Assembly: GCA_038231615.1 (NCBI GenBank)
Contig: JBBRLA010000274.1
Coordinates: forward strand, 1-10,379
From: JBBRLA01 sp038231615
GTDB taxonomy: Bacteria > Myxococcota_A > Polyangia > Palsa-1104 > JAEUJZ01
Direction of reading: 5' to 3'
DNA: 10,379 bases
Below are positions 1 through 6,806 of the stretch, in pieces. The stretch's first letter is position 1. Each line of letters opens with the position of its first letter. The notes beneath the pieces were generated by a model. It had not been told where the DNA came from, searched no databases, and worked only from the letters and a program-made list of their open reading frames with translations. A program made the translations under genes and the position numbers.

Positions 1-1218
1 CGGCCGCTCCGTCTTATTGGACAGGGGCGGCAGGACCACGCCCAGAAGGACCAGCAGGCCGCCGGCCAGCGCCCCGCCCAGATGGGCGTATATATCGATG
101 CCCGGCTGCAACGAGATCGCCCCGTTGATCACCAGGTTGATCAGCGCCCCCTTGCGCAGGGCCTGGGCCAGCACCGGCGACACCCGGCCCCTGGGCAAAA
201 GGCCCAGCACGGCGGTGGCCGCCAGCAGCCCGAAAAGCCCCCCCGAGGCGCCCACGCTTACTCCATGGGCCTGACCCAGGTACAGACTCAGCAGGCTGCC
301 CCCCAGCACCGAGACCGTGTAGAGCAAGATCAGACGCCGGGTGCCCAGCAGCCGTTCTAGAAAGGTCCCCAGGTTGTAAAGCGAATATCCATTGGCCAGA
401 AGATGGATCACCCCGCCGTGCAGGAAGCTGGCCGACAGCAGGCGGAAGAGCTGCCCGCGGTGGATGTGGTCGGCGGACTGGGCGCCCAGGCGGACCAGCG
501 CCGACATCATCGGCTCCATCCCTCGGCTCAGCACGCACGACAGAAAATAGACCCCCCCGATCAGACCGAGCAGCACCTGCGTGCCCAGCGGCCGGGTCAC
601 AGGGCGTACGGTCATCGCGGCAAGCTGCGACACGACGCCGCGGGACTGCTCGCGATGCATCTCTTGCTGCGCCAGCCACTCAGCCAGCGGCGGCGCCTCC
701 TTCCCGGAAAGAACGTGGGTGGCCAGGACCAGCGGGATCATCGTCTCGCCCGGCGAGGCCGCGATCCGGCCGCTGGTCATGATGGCGGCACAGCGGGCCC
801 CCCTGGGCCAGCCCTTCCCGGCCTCCCTCGCTCGCGGCGAGGCTACCTGTCGCAGGAGCGCTTCGTCCGGGCCCACGATCACCACATGCCGCCCCGGGTC
901 GCTGACCAGGGCCTTCACCCGGTGCGCGAAGCCCGGATCGTCCGGGTCGGGGTGGAGCGAGCCGGGGTGGAGCAAGATCGTGTAGCGCGCCACCTCCGTG
1001 TCCTTTAGCCAAAGCAGATGGGCCTCGCCCTCGCCAAAGTCCTGCAAAAGGGCGCCCTGGGTCTCCAGATGGCTGACCAGCCCGCGGAAGAGCCCCGGGG
1101 CGTCCGGCAGCGACCGCTGGCCGGATGACGGCCGGTAGTCGCCGCGGCGACGGAGCCGGTGCACCACCAGCACGACCAGAACCAGCAGCAGGATGACCGG
1201 AAGGGAGCCTTCGCCCAT
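1..1218 (-). CDS. Rhomboid family intramembrane serine protease, C-terminal end cut by window edge
   Basis: Rhomboid proteases cleave transmembrane segments inside the membrane with a Ser-His dyad. I translated this frame by hand: 406 codons are open from ATG 1218 to base 1. One N-terminal membrane segment (residues about 5-19, VILLLVLVVLVVH) is followed by about 180 soluble residues I do not recognise. The rhomboid core starts at about residue 210. Its landmarks are HGGVIHLLAN (267-276), the active-site motif GASGG with Ser325, and AHLGGALAGG with His379 in the last helix. The frame is still open at the left edge, but little can be missing because the final core helix is already present. No clear Shine-Dalgarno site precedes the ATG, so the exact start is uncertain. 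It is divergent from the adenosine deaminase gene. The family call is firm; the substrate is unknown. Confidence 0.88.
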   Translation of the reverse strand, partial: MGEGSLPVILLLVLVVLVVHRLRRRGDYRPSSGQRSLPDAPGLFRGLVSHLETQGALLQDFGEGEAHLLWLKDTEVARYTILLHPGSLHPDPDDPGFAHRVKALVSDPGRHVVIVGPDEALLRQVASPRAREAGKGWPRGARCAAIMTSGRIAASPGETMIPLVLATHVLSGKEAPPLAEWLAQQEMHREQSRGVVSQLAAMTVRPVTRPLGTQVLLGLIGGVYFLSCVLSRGMEPMMSALVRLGAQSADHIHRGQLFRLLSASFLHGGVIHLLANGYSLYNLGTFLERLLGTRRLILLYTVSVLGGSLLSLYLGQAHGVSVGASGGLFGLLAATAVLGLLPRGRVSPVLAQALRKGALINLVINGAISLQPGIDIYAHLGGALAGGLLVLLGVVLPPLSNKTERP

Positions 1219-1300
1219 CGCGAAAGTATGGCACAGATCGATCTTCTGCAAGCCGCGGCCATCTCCCGGCTTTTCACCCCCCATGCGTCCAACCCAGCGC

Positions 1301-1330
1301 TTGACAAAAGGCCGGCGCCCCTCCTACCGT
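1301..1330 (+). promoter_or_regulatory. Candidate sigma70-type promoter of the adenosine deaminase gene
   Basis: A perfect TTGACA at 1301-1306 is followed after 18 bases by TACCGT at 1325-1330. The -35 box is consensus and the -10 box is weak. It lies in the divergent spacer and would give a 5' leader of about 60 nt before the ATG at 1396. Inferred from sequence only. Confidence 0.4.
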
Positions 1331-1395
1331 GTTGTCGCGCAGGGGCCCGTGCCACTTCGACGAGACGAGCGATCACCCTCTATTGGAGGTGTTTC

Positions 1396-3054
1396 ATGTC
1401 TGTGTTCCCGGAAGATGCCGCCCTCTGGCCGTGCCTGCTGTGTTGTTCCGTCGTGACCCTTGTGGGCTGCGGCGACGCAGAACCCATGCCAACCTGGTCC
1501 GACGCCGCGCGCGCCCGCGAAGCCGCGGTGGGCCAGGTCTTTGAATCCATGCGCAAGGACCCGGCGGCCCTGGACGCGTTCCTGCGTCCCTTCCCCAAGG
1601 GGGCCGACCTGCACACCCATCTGTCCGGCGCCATCCACACCGAGGGGCTGATCGCGCTCGGTGCCGCCGACGGCCTGTGCGTCAAGAACAACGACTACAC
1701 CGCCGTCGCCCCCCCGGCGATGCAAGCCTGCGCCGCGGGCACCTTGCCCCTGACTCAGGCCACTCCGGGAAGCGATCTGTACCAGGCAGTGCTCTCGGCC
1801 TGGTCCATGGATGGCTTCACCACCGCCGCTCTGGCGACTCGCCACAATCACTTCTTCGCGACCTTCGGCAAGTTCGGCGCCATCACGGGCAACGTCCTGC
1901 ACGGCGCCGACCTGGTGGACGACGTGGTCCGCCGCGCCGCCGCCCTGGGCGAGGTCCACATCGAGCTGCTCGCCAGCTTCGCCAACGGGGCAGCAGGCAC
2001 CTTCGCCGACACGATGCTCGACAAGAACGCCACCTGGAACGATGCGTTCCTGCTTTCGGCCCGCGACACCATCGTGCAGGCACCGGCGTTCCAGGCCGCG
2101 CTGGCCAGCTCCGTCACGGACCTCAACATGCGCGATGCCGAGGTCCGCAGGCGCTGGCGCTGCGACAGTGTGGAGCACGACCCGGCCTGCGACGTCACGG
2201 TGCGCTACGTCCTGCAAAGTTCGCGGACCCGCACCCGCGAATACGTCCTGGGTCAGTTTGTCTTCGCCTATGAGCTGGCCCAGATGGACCCGCGGGCGGT
2301 CGGCATCAACATCGTGCAGACCGAGGAAGACATGAACTCCCTCACCTATTATGATCAGGAAATGACGGCCCTGCGGGTGCTCGGCCAGCACAACCGCACC
2401 ACCGCCGGCCGCAAACCGGTCCACATCTCGCTGCACGCAGGAGAGCTGATTCCCGCGATCCTGCCCATGACGCCCGAGGGCCAGAAAGACATCCAGTACC
2501 ACATCCGCCACGCCGTCGAGATCGCCGGGGCCGAGCGCATCGGCCACGGGGTGGATGTGCTCATGGAGAACGAGGGGGGCGGCAAGGACCCGATGATGCT
2601 GCTTTCGGAGATGGCGGACAAGGGCGTGGCGGTCGAACTGTGCCTGACCTCCAACCAGCAGCTTCTGGGCGTCGAGGGGACCGCGCACCCGGCCCTGGCC
2701 TACGCGCAGGCCGGGGTGCCCTACGTCGTGTCCACCGATGACGAGGGCGTGCTGCGCACGGACATGGTGCGGGAGTACGCGCGTGCCGCGCAGGTGCAGG
2801 GCATGAGCTACGCGCAGCTCAAGGCCAGCGCCCGATACTCGGTGGAGCACAGCTTCCTTGCCGGCAGCAGCCTGTGGAAGGACCCGCGCGCCTTTGCGCC
2901 CGTCGGCGAGTGTCAGGACAGCGACCCGACCGTGCCGGACAGCATCTCGTCGTCATGTGCCGGTTATCTGATGCTGAACGAGCGGGCCGCGCAGCAATGG
3001 GCGCTGGAGAAACGCCTGGCGGCCTTCGAAGTGAAGCGGGCCGCGGGGGGTTGA
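1396..3054 (+). CDS. Lipoprotein adenosine deaminase (metal-dependent, ADGF-like)
   Basis: Adenosine deaminases hydrolyse adenosine to inosine and ammonia at a zinc site. The start at 1396 is set by the GGAGGT ribosome site at 1385-1390; the frame is open further upstream but lacks homology. The 552-aa product shows every family landmark: HTHLSG with the zinc pair His73/His75, LHAGE with His347 and Glu350, RIGHG with His384, CLTSNQQ, and STDDE with Asp448/Asp449. Residues 11-25 are hydrophobic and end in a lipobox, LVG followed by Cys25, so the enzyme is probably lipidated and acts outside the inner membrane. The n-region is acidic (FPED) instead of Lys/Arg, which is odd for a signal peptide. 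It is longer than cytosolic bacterial enzymes (about 330-350 aa), owing to an insertion between the first motif and HAGE and a Cys-containing C-terminal tail, as in secreted ADGF/CECR1-type enzymes. Activity is very likely; substrate preference is inferred. Confidence 0.88.
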   Translation: MSVFPEDAALWPCLLCCSVVTLVGCGDAEPMPTWSDAARAREAAVGQVFESMRKDPAALDAFLRPFPKGADLHTHLSGAIHTEGLIALGAADGLCVKNNDYTAVAPPAMQACAAGTLPLTQATPGSDLYQAVLSAWSMDGFTTAALATRHNHFFATFGKFGAITGNVLHGADLVDDVVRRAAALGEVHIELLASFANGAAGTFADTMLDKNATWNDAFLLSARDTIVQAPAFQAALASSVTDLNMRDAEVRRRWRCDSVEHDPACDVTVRYVLQSSRTRTREYVLGQFVFAYELAQMDPRAVGINIVQTEEDMNSLTYYDQEMTALRVLGQHNRTTAGRKPVHISLHAGELIPAILPMTPEGQKDIQYHIRHAVEIAGAERIGHGVDVLMENEGGGKDPMMLLSEMADKGVAVELCLTSNQQLLGVEGTAHPALAYAQAGVPYVVSTDDEGVLRTDMVREYARAAQVQGMSYAQLKASARYSVEHSFLAGSSLWKDPRAFAPVGECQDSDPTVPDSISSSCAGYLMLNERAAQQWALEKRLAAFEVKRAAGG

Positions 3055-3076
3055 TTCTCGCTCGGGCCTGTCGGCG

Positions 3077-3430
3077 CTACGGCCTTCTGGCCAGAGGCAG
3101 CGTGATCGGGCGGCGGAGTTGCTCGGACAGGACCTTTTCCAGGGTGGCGACCAGCTCTTCCCGGGACTTCTCTGTGCGCCAGCGCTGGTCGGCGGGGTCC
3201 AGATCGAAGTGCCACGCCTGTCGGGCCGCCGCCATCCAGATCTGACGGGCGGCCCGGTGGCGGTTGATGATGATCTTGCCGCCGCCGCGCAGAGTCAGCG
3301 AAAGGACGTCCCCCCCCAGGGTAGGCTCGACCTCATCGGGGTCGAAGTCCTCGATCCCTTTTTCCAGGCGGCGCAGTTCATCATCGGCCACGTGGTCGAA
3401 GGTGTTGTCGTCCATCTCGCGAGCAGTCAT
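3077..3430 (-). CDS. cyaY: CyaY / frataxin iron-binding protein
   Basis: Frataxin homologues bind iron and modulate the IscS/IscU iron-sulfur cluster assembly machinery in the cytoplasm. The 117-aa product matches the bacterial fold from end to end. It has an acidic first helix (DDELRRLEKGIEDFDPDE), the strand GGDVLSLTL, the hallmark KIIINRH, QIWMAA, and AWHFDLD. E. coli CyaY is 106 aa and begins MNDSEFHRLAD, which aligns best with MDDNTFDHVAD here, so the ancestral start may be the ATG at 3415 (112 aa). The ATG at 3430 has the better-placed ribosome site (AGGA about 7 nt upstream) but lies inside a 53-nt repeat also found before the TIR gene. It is convergent with the deaminase gene, with only 22 bases between the stop codons and no clear terminator there. 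No isc genes are in the window. Confidence 0.9.
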   Translation of the reverse strand: MTAREMDDNTFDHVADDELRRLEKGIEDFDPDEVEPTLGGDVLSLTLRGGGKIIINRHRAARQIWMAAARQAWHFDLDPADQRWRTEKSREELVATLEKVLSEQLRRPITLPLARRP

Positions 3431-3476
3431 GGGTAGATCCTACTTGTTGACCCGCTCTTGTCGAGCGGGGCTGTTC
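3424..3476 (-). repeat. 53-nt repeat, copy 1 (leader of cyaY; group II intron 3'-end-like)
   Basis: It is identical to 6754-6806 except at one position (3473 g versus 6803 c), in the same orientation. Read on the minus strand it contains a 7-bp stem with a 5-nt loop (CCCGCTC, GACAA, GAGCGGG at 3469-3451), then GTAGGATCTACCC and the ATG of cyaY. The shared part includes the start codon and the four bases after it. This copy lacks the domain V-like hairpin seen beside copy 2. The bases beyond the repeat on the upstream side differ from those at copy 2. Confidence 0.85.
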
Positions 3477-3543
3477 TCTTCTTCACGGCGCACCATGGGC
3501 CGAAGCATAGCAGAACCCTGCGCCCTGGTTCACCCCGAAGGCC

Positions 3544-3575
3544 GGCCGCGCGGACGTTTCGGACGTCCGCGGGCC
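3544..3575. repeat. GC-rich hairpin, left partner of a pair flanking the ATPase gene
   Basis: CGCGGACGT (3549-3557) and ACGTCCGCG (3563-3571) form a 9-bp stem with a 5-nt loop. Flanking GGCC blocks (3544-3547 and 3572-3575) can extend the stem after a 1-nt bulge. There is no U-tract, so it is not a classical terminator. A near-identical element lies at 5299-5325. Confidence 0.6.
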
Positions 3576-3736
3576 CCAAGAAGGCGCTTTATGGGGTGAT
3601 GCTCGCCGGGGAGGTGCTGGATCGGGGCGGGGTCGAGGACCCCTGCTTGCCGTCATGGAAGCCGAGCCCAGGGTCCTTCTGACAACCCATGCCCGGACGT
3701 GGTTCCCCCTCGCCTGCCCGCGTGGTATGGAAGGAC

Positions 3737-5272
3737 ATGGGCCGCTTCTTCAATGTCTCCGGCATGTGCCGTCCCGACGATCACTACATGCTGCCCCCGT
3801 TGCCGCGTCTGCCCACGGTGCTTGGCCTGATCGAACGCAAGGCTTACTTCGTGCTGCACGCCCCGCGTCAGACGGGCAAGAGCACCTCGCTGCGCACCCT
3901 GGCGACGGCCCTGACCGAGCACGGGCGCTATGCCTCGGTGCTGCTCTCGCTGGAAGTAGGGGCACCCTTTCCCGACAAGATCGACGTCGCCGAGGGTGCC
4001 ATCCTGGGACGCTGGCGCGACGTCACTGACGTGACCCTACCCGCCGAGCTGCGCCCCCCTCCATTTCCGGACGTGGCGGCCGGGTCACGCATCTCCGCCA
4101 TGCTGCAAGCATGGGCCCGCGCGTGCCCCCGGCCCCTGGTGCTCTTGCTGGACGAGATCGACGCCCTTTCGGGCGAGGTGCTGGTCTCGATCCTGCGGCA
4201 GCTCCGCGACGGGTACGGCAACCGGCCGGAGCATTTCCCGTGGTCCCTGTGCCTGTGTGGGATGAGAGATGTTCGCGACTACAAACTCGCATCGGGCGGC
4301 AGCTCCCGACTGAACAGCGCCAGTCCCTTCAACGTCAAGGATGAGTCGCTGACGCTGCTCAACTTCACCGCCGCAGAAGTGGCGGAACTGTATGGGCAGC
4401 ACACCGCCGATACCGGGCAGGTCTTTCTGCCCGAAGCGGTGGCCTGCGCCTTCGATCTGACCGAGGGCCAGCCGTGGCTGGTCAACGCGCTGGCGCGGCA
4501 GGCGGTGGACGTGCTTGTGACCGACCGGACAAAGCCCGTCGGCGCCGAACACATCATGGCGGCCAAGGAATTGCTGATCCAGCGCCGGGATACCCATCTG
4601 GACTCCCTGGCGGAGCGTCTGCGCGAGCCGCGCATCCAGCGCATCATTGAGCCCCTGCTGATCGGCTCCTACATGCCGATGGACATGATGAACGACGATC
4701 TGGTCTACGCCCGCGACATGGGGCTGGTCGCGGAACGCCCGGTGCTGCGCATCGCCAACCTGATCTACAAAGAAATGATCCCCCGTGCTCTGACCTTCGT
4801 GATGCAGGCCAACCTGCCCCACCAGACCGCGTGGTACGTCCGCCCCGACGGTACGCTGGACATGCCGGCGCTGCTGCGGGCGTTCCAGCGCTTCTTCGCC
4901 GAAAACTCGGAGGCGTGGCTCCAGCGCTACGACTACCACGAGGCGGGGCCGCACCTGATGCTGATGGCCTTTCTGCAGCGGATCGTCAACGGCGGGGGCA
5001 GCATCCAGCGAGAGTTCGCGCTGGGGTCGGGTCGAGCGGACTTGTTGGTGGCCTTCCACGGGGAGCGCTTCGCCCTGGAGCTGAAGATCAAGAAGAGCGA
5101 CCGCACCGTGCAGGAGGGGATCGAGCAGCTTTGCAGCTACCTGGACCGCCTGGGAATGAAGGAAGGGTATCTGATCCTGTTCGACCGGAGCAGTCGCCCC
5201 TTTGAAGAGAAGATCTACCAGTCCCCGGCGGAAGGGCCGGCGGGCCAGCACATCCACGTCTTCGGGGCCTGA
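3737..5272 (+). CDS. AAA-type ATPase with C-terminal PD-(D/E)XK-like nuclease domain
   Basis: This belongs to a recurrent bacterial family usually annotated only as ATP-binding protein; its biological role is not established. The 511-aa product starts best at ATG 3737 (MGRFFNVSGMCRPDDHYMLP), a conserved-looking beginning with GGAAG just upstream. The frame is open earlier (ATG 3689) but those residues look like noise. The Walker A motif is HAPRQTGKST (Lys48, Ser49) and Walker B is LVLLLDEID (Asp139, Glu140). Next come CGMRDVRDYK and a helical middle region (TEGQPWLVNALARQ). The C-terminus holds GRADLLVAF with Asp435, and LELK with Glu448 and Lys450. The D...ExK spacing fits a PD-(D/E)XK nuclease-like fold. 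By analogy with PF09820/DUF1703-type proteins, a DNA-related or mobile/defence role is possible. It stands alone, bracketed by two related hairpins, and is apparently intact. Confidence 0.8.
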   Translation: MGRFFNVSGMCRPDDHYMLPPLPRLPTVLGLIERKAYFVLHAPRQTGKSTSLRTLATALTEHGRYASVLLSLEVGAPFPDKIDVAEGAILGRWRDVTDVTLPAELRPPPFPDVAAGSRISAMLQAWARACPRPLVLLLDEIDALSGEVLVSILRQLRDGYGNRPEHFPWSLCLCGMRDVRDYKLASGGSSRLNSASPFNVKDESLTLLNFTAAEVAELYGQHTADTGQVFLPEAVACAFDLTEGQPWLVNALARQAVDVLVTDRTKPVGAEHIMAAKELLIQRRDTHLDSLAERLREPRIQRIIEPLLIGSYMPMDMMNDDLVYARDMGLVAERPVLRIANLIYKEMIPRALTFVMQANLPHQTAWYVRPDGTLDMPALLRAFQRFFAENSEAWLQRYDYHEAGPHLMLMAFLQRIVNGGGSIQREFALGSGRADLLVAFHGERFALELKIKKSDRTVQEGIEQLCSYLDRLGMKEGYLILFDRSSRPFEEKIYQSPAEGPAGQHIHVFGA

Positions 5273-5298
5273 GGCGGCCGGGGTCCCGGCCCGATCTG

Positions 5299-5325
5299 CG
5301 CGGACGTTCCAAACGTCCGCGGGCC
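5299..5325. repeat. GC-rich hairpin, right partner of the pair flanking the ATPase gene
   Basis: CGCGGACGTT (5299-5308) and AACGTCCGCG (5312-5321) form a 10-bp stem around a CCA loop, followed by GGCC. Stem and 3' flank are the same as at 3549-3575; only the loop differs. It starts 27 bases after the ATPase stop codon. No T-run follows on either strand. Confidence 0.6.
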
Positions 5326-5445
5326 GGCGAACGGGTCCCCACTAGTGTCCCCGCCAGCGACGGAAGATCCTGGGCAAATCCGGGCTGCGGTCGTTACACG
5401 GAATCCCGTGAATCTGGGCTGAACAAGCAGGGATGCAAGCTGGCC

Positions 5446-5463
5446 CTGTCCAGCGCTGGACAG
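5446..5463. promoter_or_regulatory. Perfect 18-bp palindrome
   Basis: CTGTCCAGCGCTGGACAG is a perfect 9+9 inverted repeat with no spacer. It lies in the 206-base gap between the ATPase gene and the Rpn-like remnant, 15 bases past the remnant's stop codon. It could be a dimeric protein binding site; it lacks a loop and U-tract, so a terminator is unlikely. No protein is assigned. Confidence 0.35.
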
Positions 5464-5478
5464 TCTCTGGCAGATGGC

Positions 5479-5973
5479 TCAGCGCGGCCAGGCGCGGTGC
5501 CGCTTGAGGTGGGCGCGCAGCGACTCCAACTCATCGAGTTCCATGTTCGCGATCCGGTCGCTCTGCGCGGCGGTCAACGGGATGTCAAACGCCTCGCAGA
5601 GGTCGAGTACGGCTTTGCGCTGCCCCTTCTTTTCCCCCTTGCTTTCGAGCTGCTCCGACCAGGTTAGCTCCACCTCCCGCACGTCGCGGTATTCTTCGGT
5701 TTCCATCATGGCCTGCATCTGGGCCTCCTCGGCTCGGTTCAGCTTTCCGTACATCTTGACACAGTTTAGCAGCAACACTTTCTTCATGTCCGAGAGCCCC
5801 GCCCGCGTGATGCGCGCCAGACTCTGCAGCACCAGGGCGGGCCGGCCCATCCGGCCCCGGCGCATGCGCACCGCCAGCGCCCAGCCGAGGGGATTGTCGC
5901 CGCGCAGATAGACCTCGGGGTCCAGGCTCTTGACCGCCACGCGGTAGTACTTGAGCGAGAGCCGCCGAGAAGG
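5479..5973 (-). pseudogene. 3' remnant of an Rpn/PD-(D/E)XK-transposase-like gene
   Basis: This frame is open from just after a stop at 5976-5974 to the TGA at 5481-5479 (about 164 codons). From about RRLSLKYYRVAVKSLDPEVY onward it looks like real protein. It has LRGDNPLGWALAVRM, SLARITRAGLSDMKKVLLLN, a charged linker (EQLESKGEKKGQ) and a C-terminal helical tail (LDELESLRAHLKRHRAWP). This resembles the C-terminal half of Rpn-type recombination-promoting nuclease/transposase family proteins. The N-terminal half, which would carry the PD-(D/E)XK catalytic residues, is absent; in its place lies the truncated TIR-nSTAND gene in another frame. A GTG at 5940 could start a 153-aa product, but I see no ribosome site and judge it non-functional. 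The family assignment is by general resemblance and is moderate. Confidence 0.6.
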
Positions 5974-6760
5974 TCAGCCGCGGCCCCAGCGCCTCGGTCA
6001 GGGACTGGGCCAGGTTGCGCAGCGGCTCGCGCCCGGGGCGCAGCACCGCCACCGCCCAGCTCTGCGGCGCCGATTTCACCAGGCCCCGCCGCACCGCCGG
6101 CACGATGCCGGCCCGCGCCAGCGACGACTTCCCCGAGCCACTGGCGCCCTCGACCTGGAGCCAGCGCTGGTAGGTGCCGGGGACCTGGCCCAGGCGGGCC
6201 ACCGCCTCGCTGATCTCGGTGTCGCGGCCGGCGAAGAGGGGGGCCTTCTCCTCGTCGAAGAATTCCAGGCCGGGGAAGGGACAGCCGGCGGCGGCGTCCT
6301 CGGCGTGGATCAGGCGCCGCAGCCCCTGCACCACATCCACCCAGGCCGCGTCCGCGTCCTGCCACTGTGTCACCGGCCGCCCATCTCGGGGCAGGGAGAA
6401 GAGGGTGCCCAGCGGCCCCCCGCGAACGTCCACCGGCCGCGCCAGCACCGGCACCACGATCAGGGGCCGCTTTTCGGGCTGCGTCCGGCGTAGGTCCCGC
6501 TCCGCCAGCGCCTGGGCAAAGAGCGCCTGGTGATGCTCCGAGGCCAGCAGGTACGCCGAGAGCAGCAGCACCACGATGTCGGCTCGATCGATCTGGGCGG
6601 CGATCTCGGTAGCGATGGTGTCGCCGCCGCGCAGGTCCCCCTCGTGCCAGCTTTCGAGCAGCCCCTCCTGCTTCAGCGGCGCCAGGTGCGCCTCCAGCGC
6701 CCGCAAGAACGCGGCGTCTTCGGGAGCAGAGAAGGAAAGGAGCCGGGCCCGCCCAGTCAT
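5585..6760 (-). CDS. Truncated TIR-nSTAND protein (C-terminus replaced out of frame)
   Basis: TIR domains of bacterial defence proteins cleave NAD+ or signal, and nSTAND NTPases act as sensors that oligomerise. The open frame is 391 codons, but only about residues 1-262 look genuine. The TIR domain (6-150) runs from LLSFSAPEDAAFLRALEAHL through GLLESWHEGDLRGGD, ADIVVLLLSAYLLAS, and GTLFSLPRDGRPVTQW. The usual catalytic Glu, eight positions from the conserved Ser (Ser74 here), appears to be Phe81. The STAND part begins at CPFPGLEFFDEEKAPLFAGRD, with Walker A GASGSGKSS (Lys211) and VAVLRPGREPLRNL. From about 5974 the reading enters an Rpn-like gene in the wrong frame and gives low-complexity Gly/Pro/Ala-rich sequence, so Walker B and the sensor repeats are lost. 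The ATG and its AGGAT ribosome site lie in the 53-nt repeat. Probably a dead or dying gene. Confidence 0.75.
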   Translation of the reverse strand: MTGRARLLSFSAPEDAAFLRALEAHLAPLKQEGLLESWHEGDLRGGDTIATEIAAQIDRADIVVLLLSAYLLASEHHQALFAQALAERDLRRTQPEKRPLIVVPVLARPVDVRGGPLGTLFSLPRDGRPVTQWQDADAAWVDVVQGLRRLIHAEDAAAGCPFPGLEFFDEEKAPLFAGRDTEISEAVARLGQVPGTYQRWLQVEGASGSGKSSLARAGIVPAVRRGLVKSAPQSWAVAVLRPGREPLRNLAQSLTEALGPRLTFSAALAQVLPRGGQEPGPRGLSARRQSPRLGAGGAHAPGPDGPARPGAAESGAHHAGGALGHEESVAAKLCQDVRKAEPSRGGPDAGHDGNRRIPRRAGGGANLVGAARKQGGKEGAAQSRTRPLRGV

Positions 6761-6806
6761 GGGTAGATCCTACTTGTTGACCCGCTCTTGTCGAGCGGGG
6801 CTCTTC
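6754..6806 (-). repeat. 53-nt repeat, copy 2 (leader of the TIR gene; group II intron 3'-end-like)
   Basis: This is the second copy of the element at 3424-3476, with 52 of 53 positions identical. It abuts the ATG at 6760 of the TIR-nSTAND gene. The stem-loop is at 6799-6781 on the minus strand and the AGGAT ribosome site lies between stem and start codon. The domain V-like hairpin follows on the upstream side at 6821-6854. The two copies are 3,330 bases apart in direct orientation and frame the ATPase/TIR/Rpn block. Confidence 0.85.

Noticed and set aside
14..1376. Three minus-strand open frames with ATG starts (14-679, 680-1234, 1005-1376)
   Set aside because: They overlap the rhomboid gene in other frames and read as Gly/Arg/Pro/Ala-rich sequence; the rhomboid frame, open to the window edge, has the HGG...HLLAN, GASGG and AHLGG motifs.
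1324..2850. Long minus-strand open frame (508 codons) opposite the adenosine deaminase gene
   Set aside because: It is the antisense shadow of a GC-rich gene whose plus-strand reading has all catalytic motifs; the minus reading is Gly/Val/His-rich with no motif.
3055..3090. Bidirectional terminator between the deaminase and cyaY genes
   Set aside because: GCCTTCTGGCCAGAGGC can form an imperfect hairpin but overlaps the cyaY coding end and has no T-run.
4085..5257. Minus-strand open frame (390 codons) opposite the ATPase gene
   Set aside because: Shadow of the ATPase-nuclease gene, with biased composition and no recognisable domain.
5585..5973. C-terminal 130 residues of the TIR-nSTAND frame as a real domain
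   Set aside because: The same DNA in another frame reads as an Rpn-like C-terminus with charged linker and helices, whereas this reading is Gly/Arg/Pro-rich.
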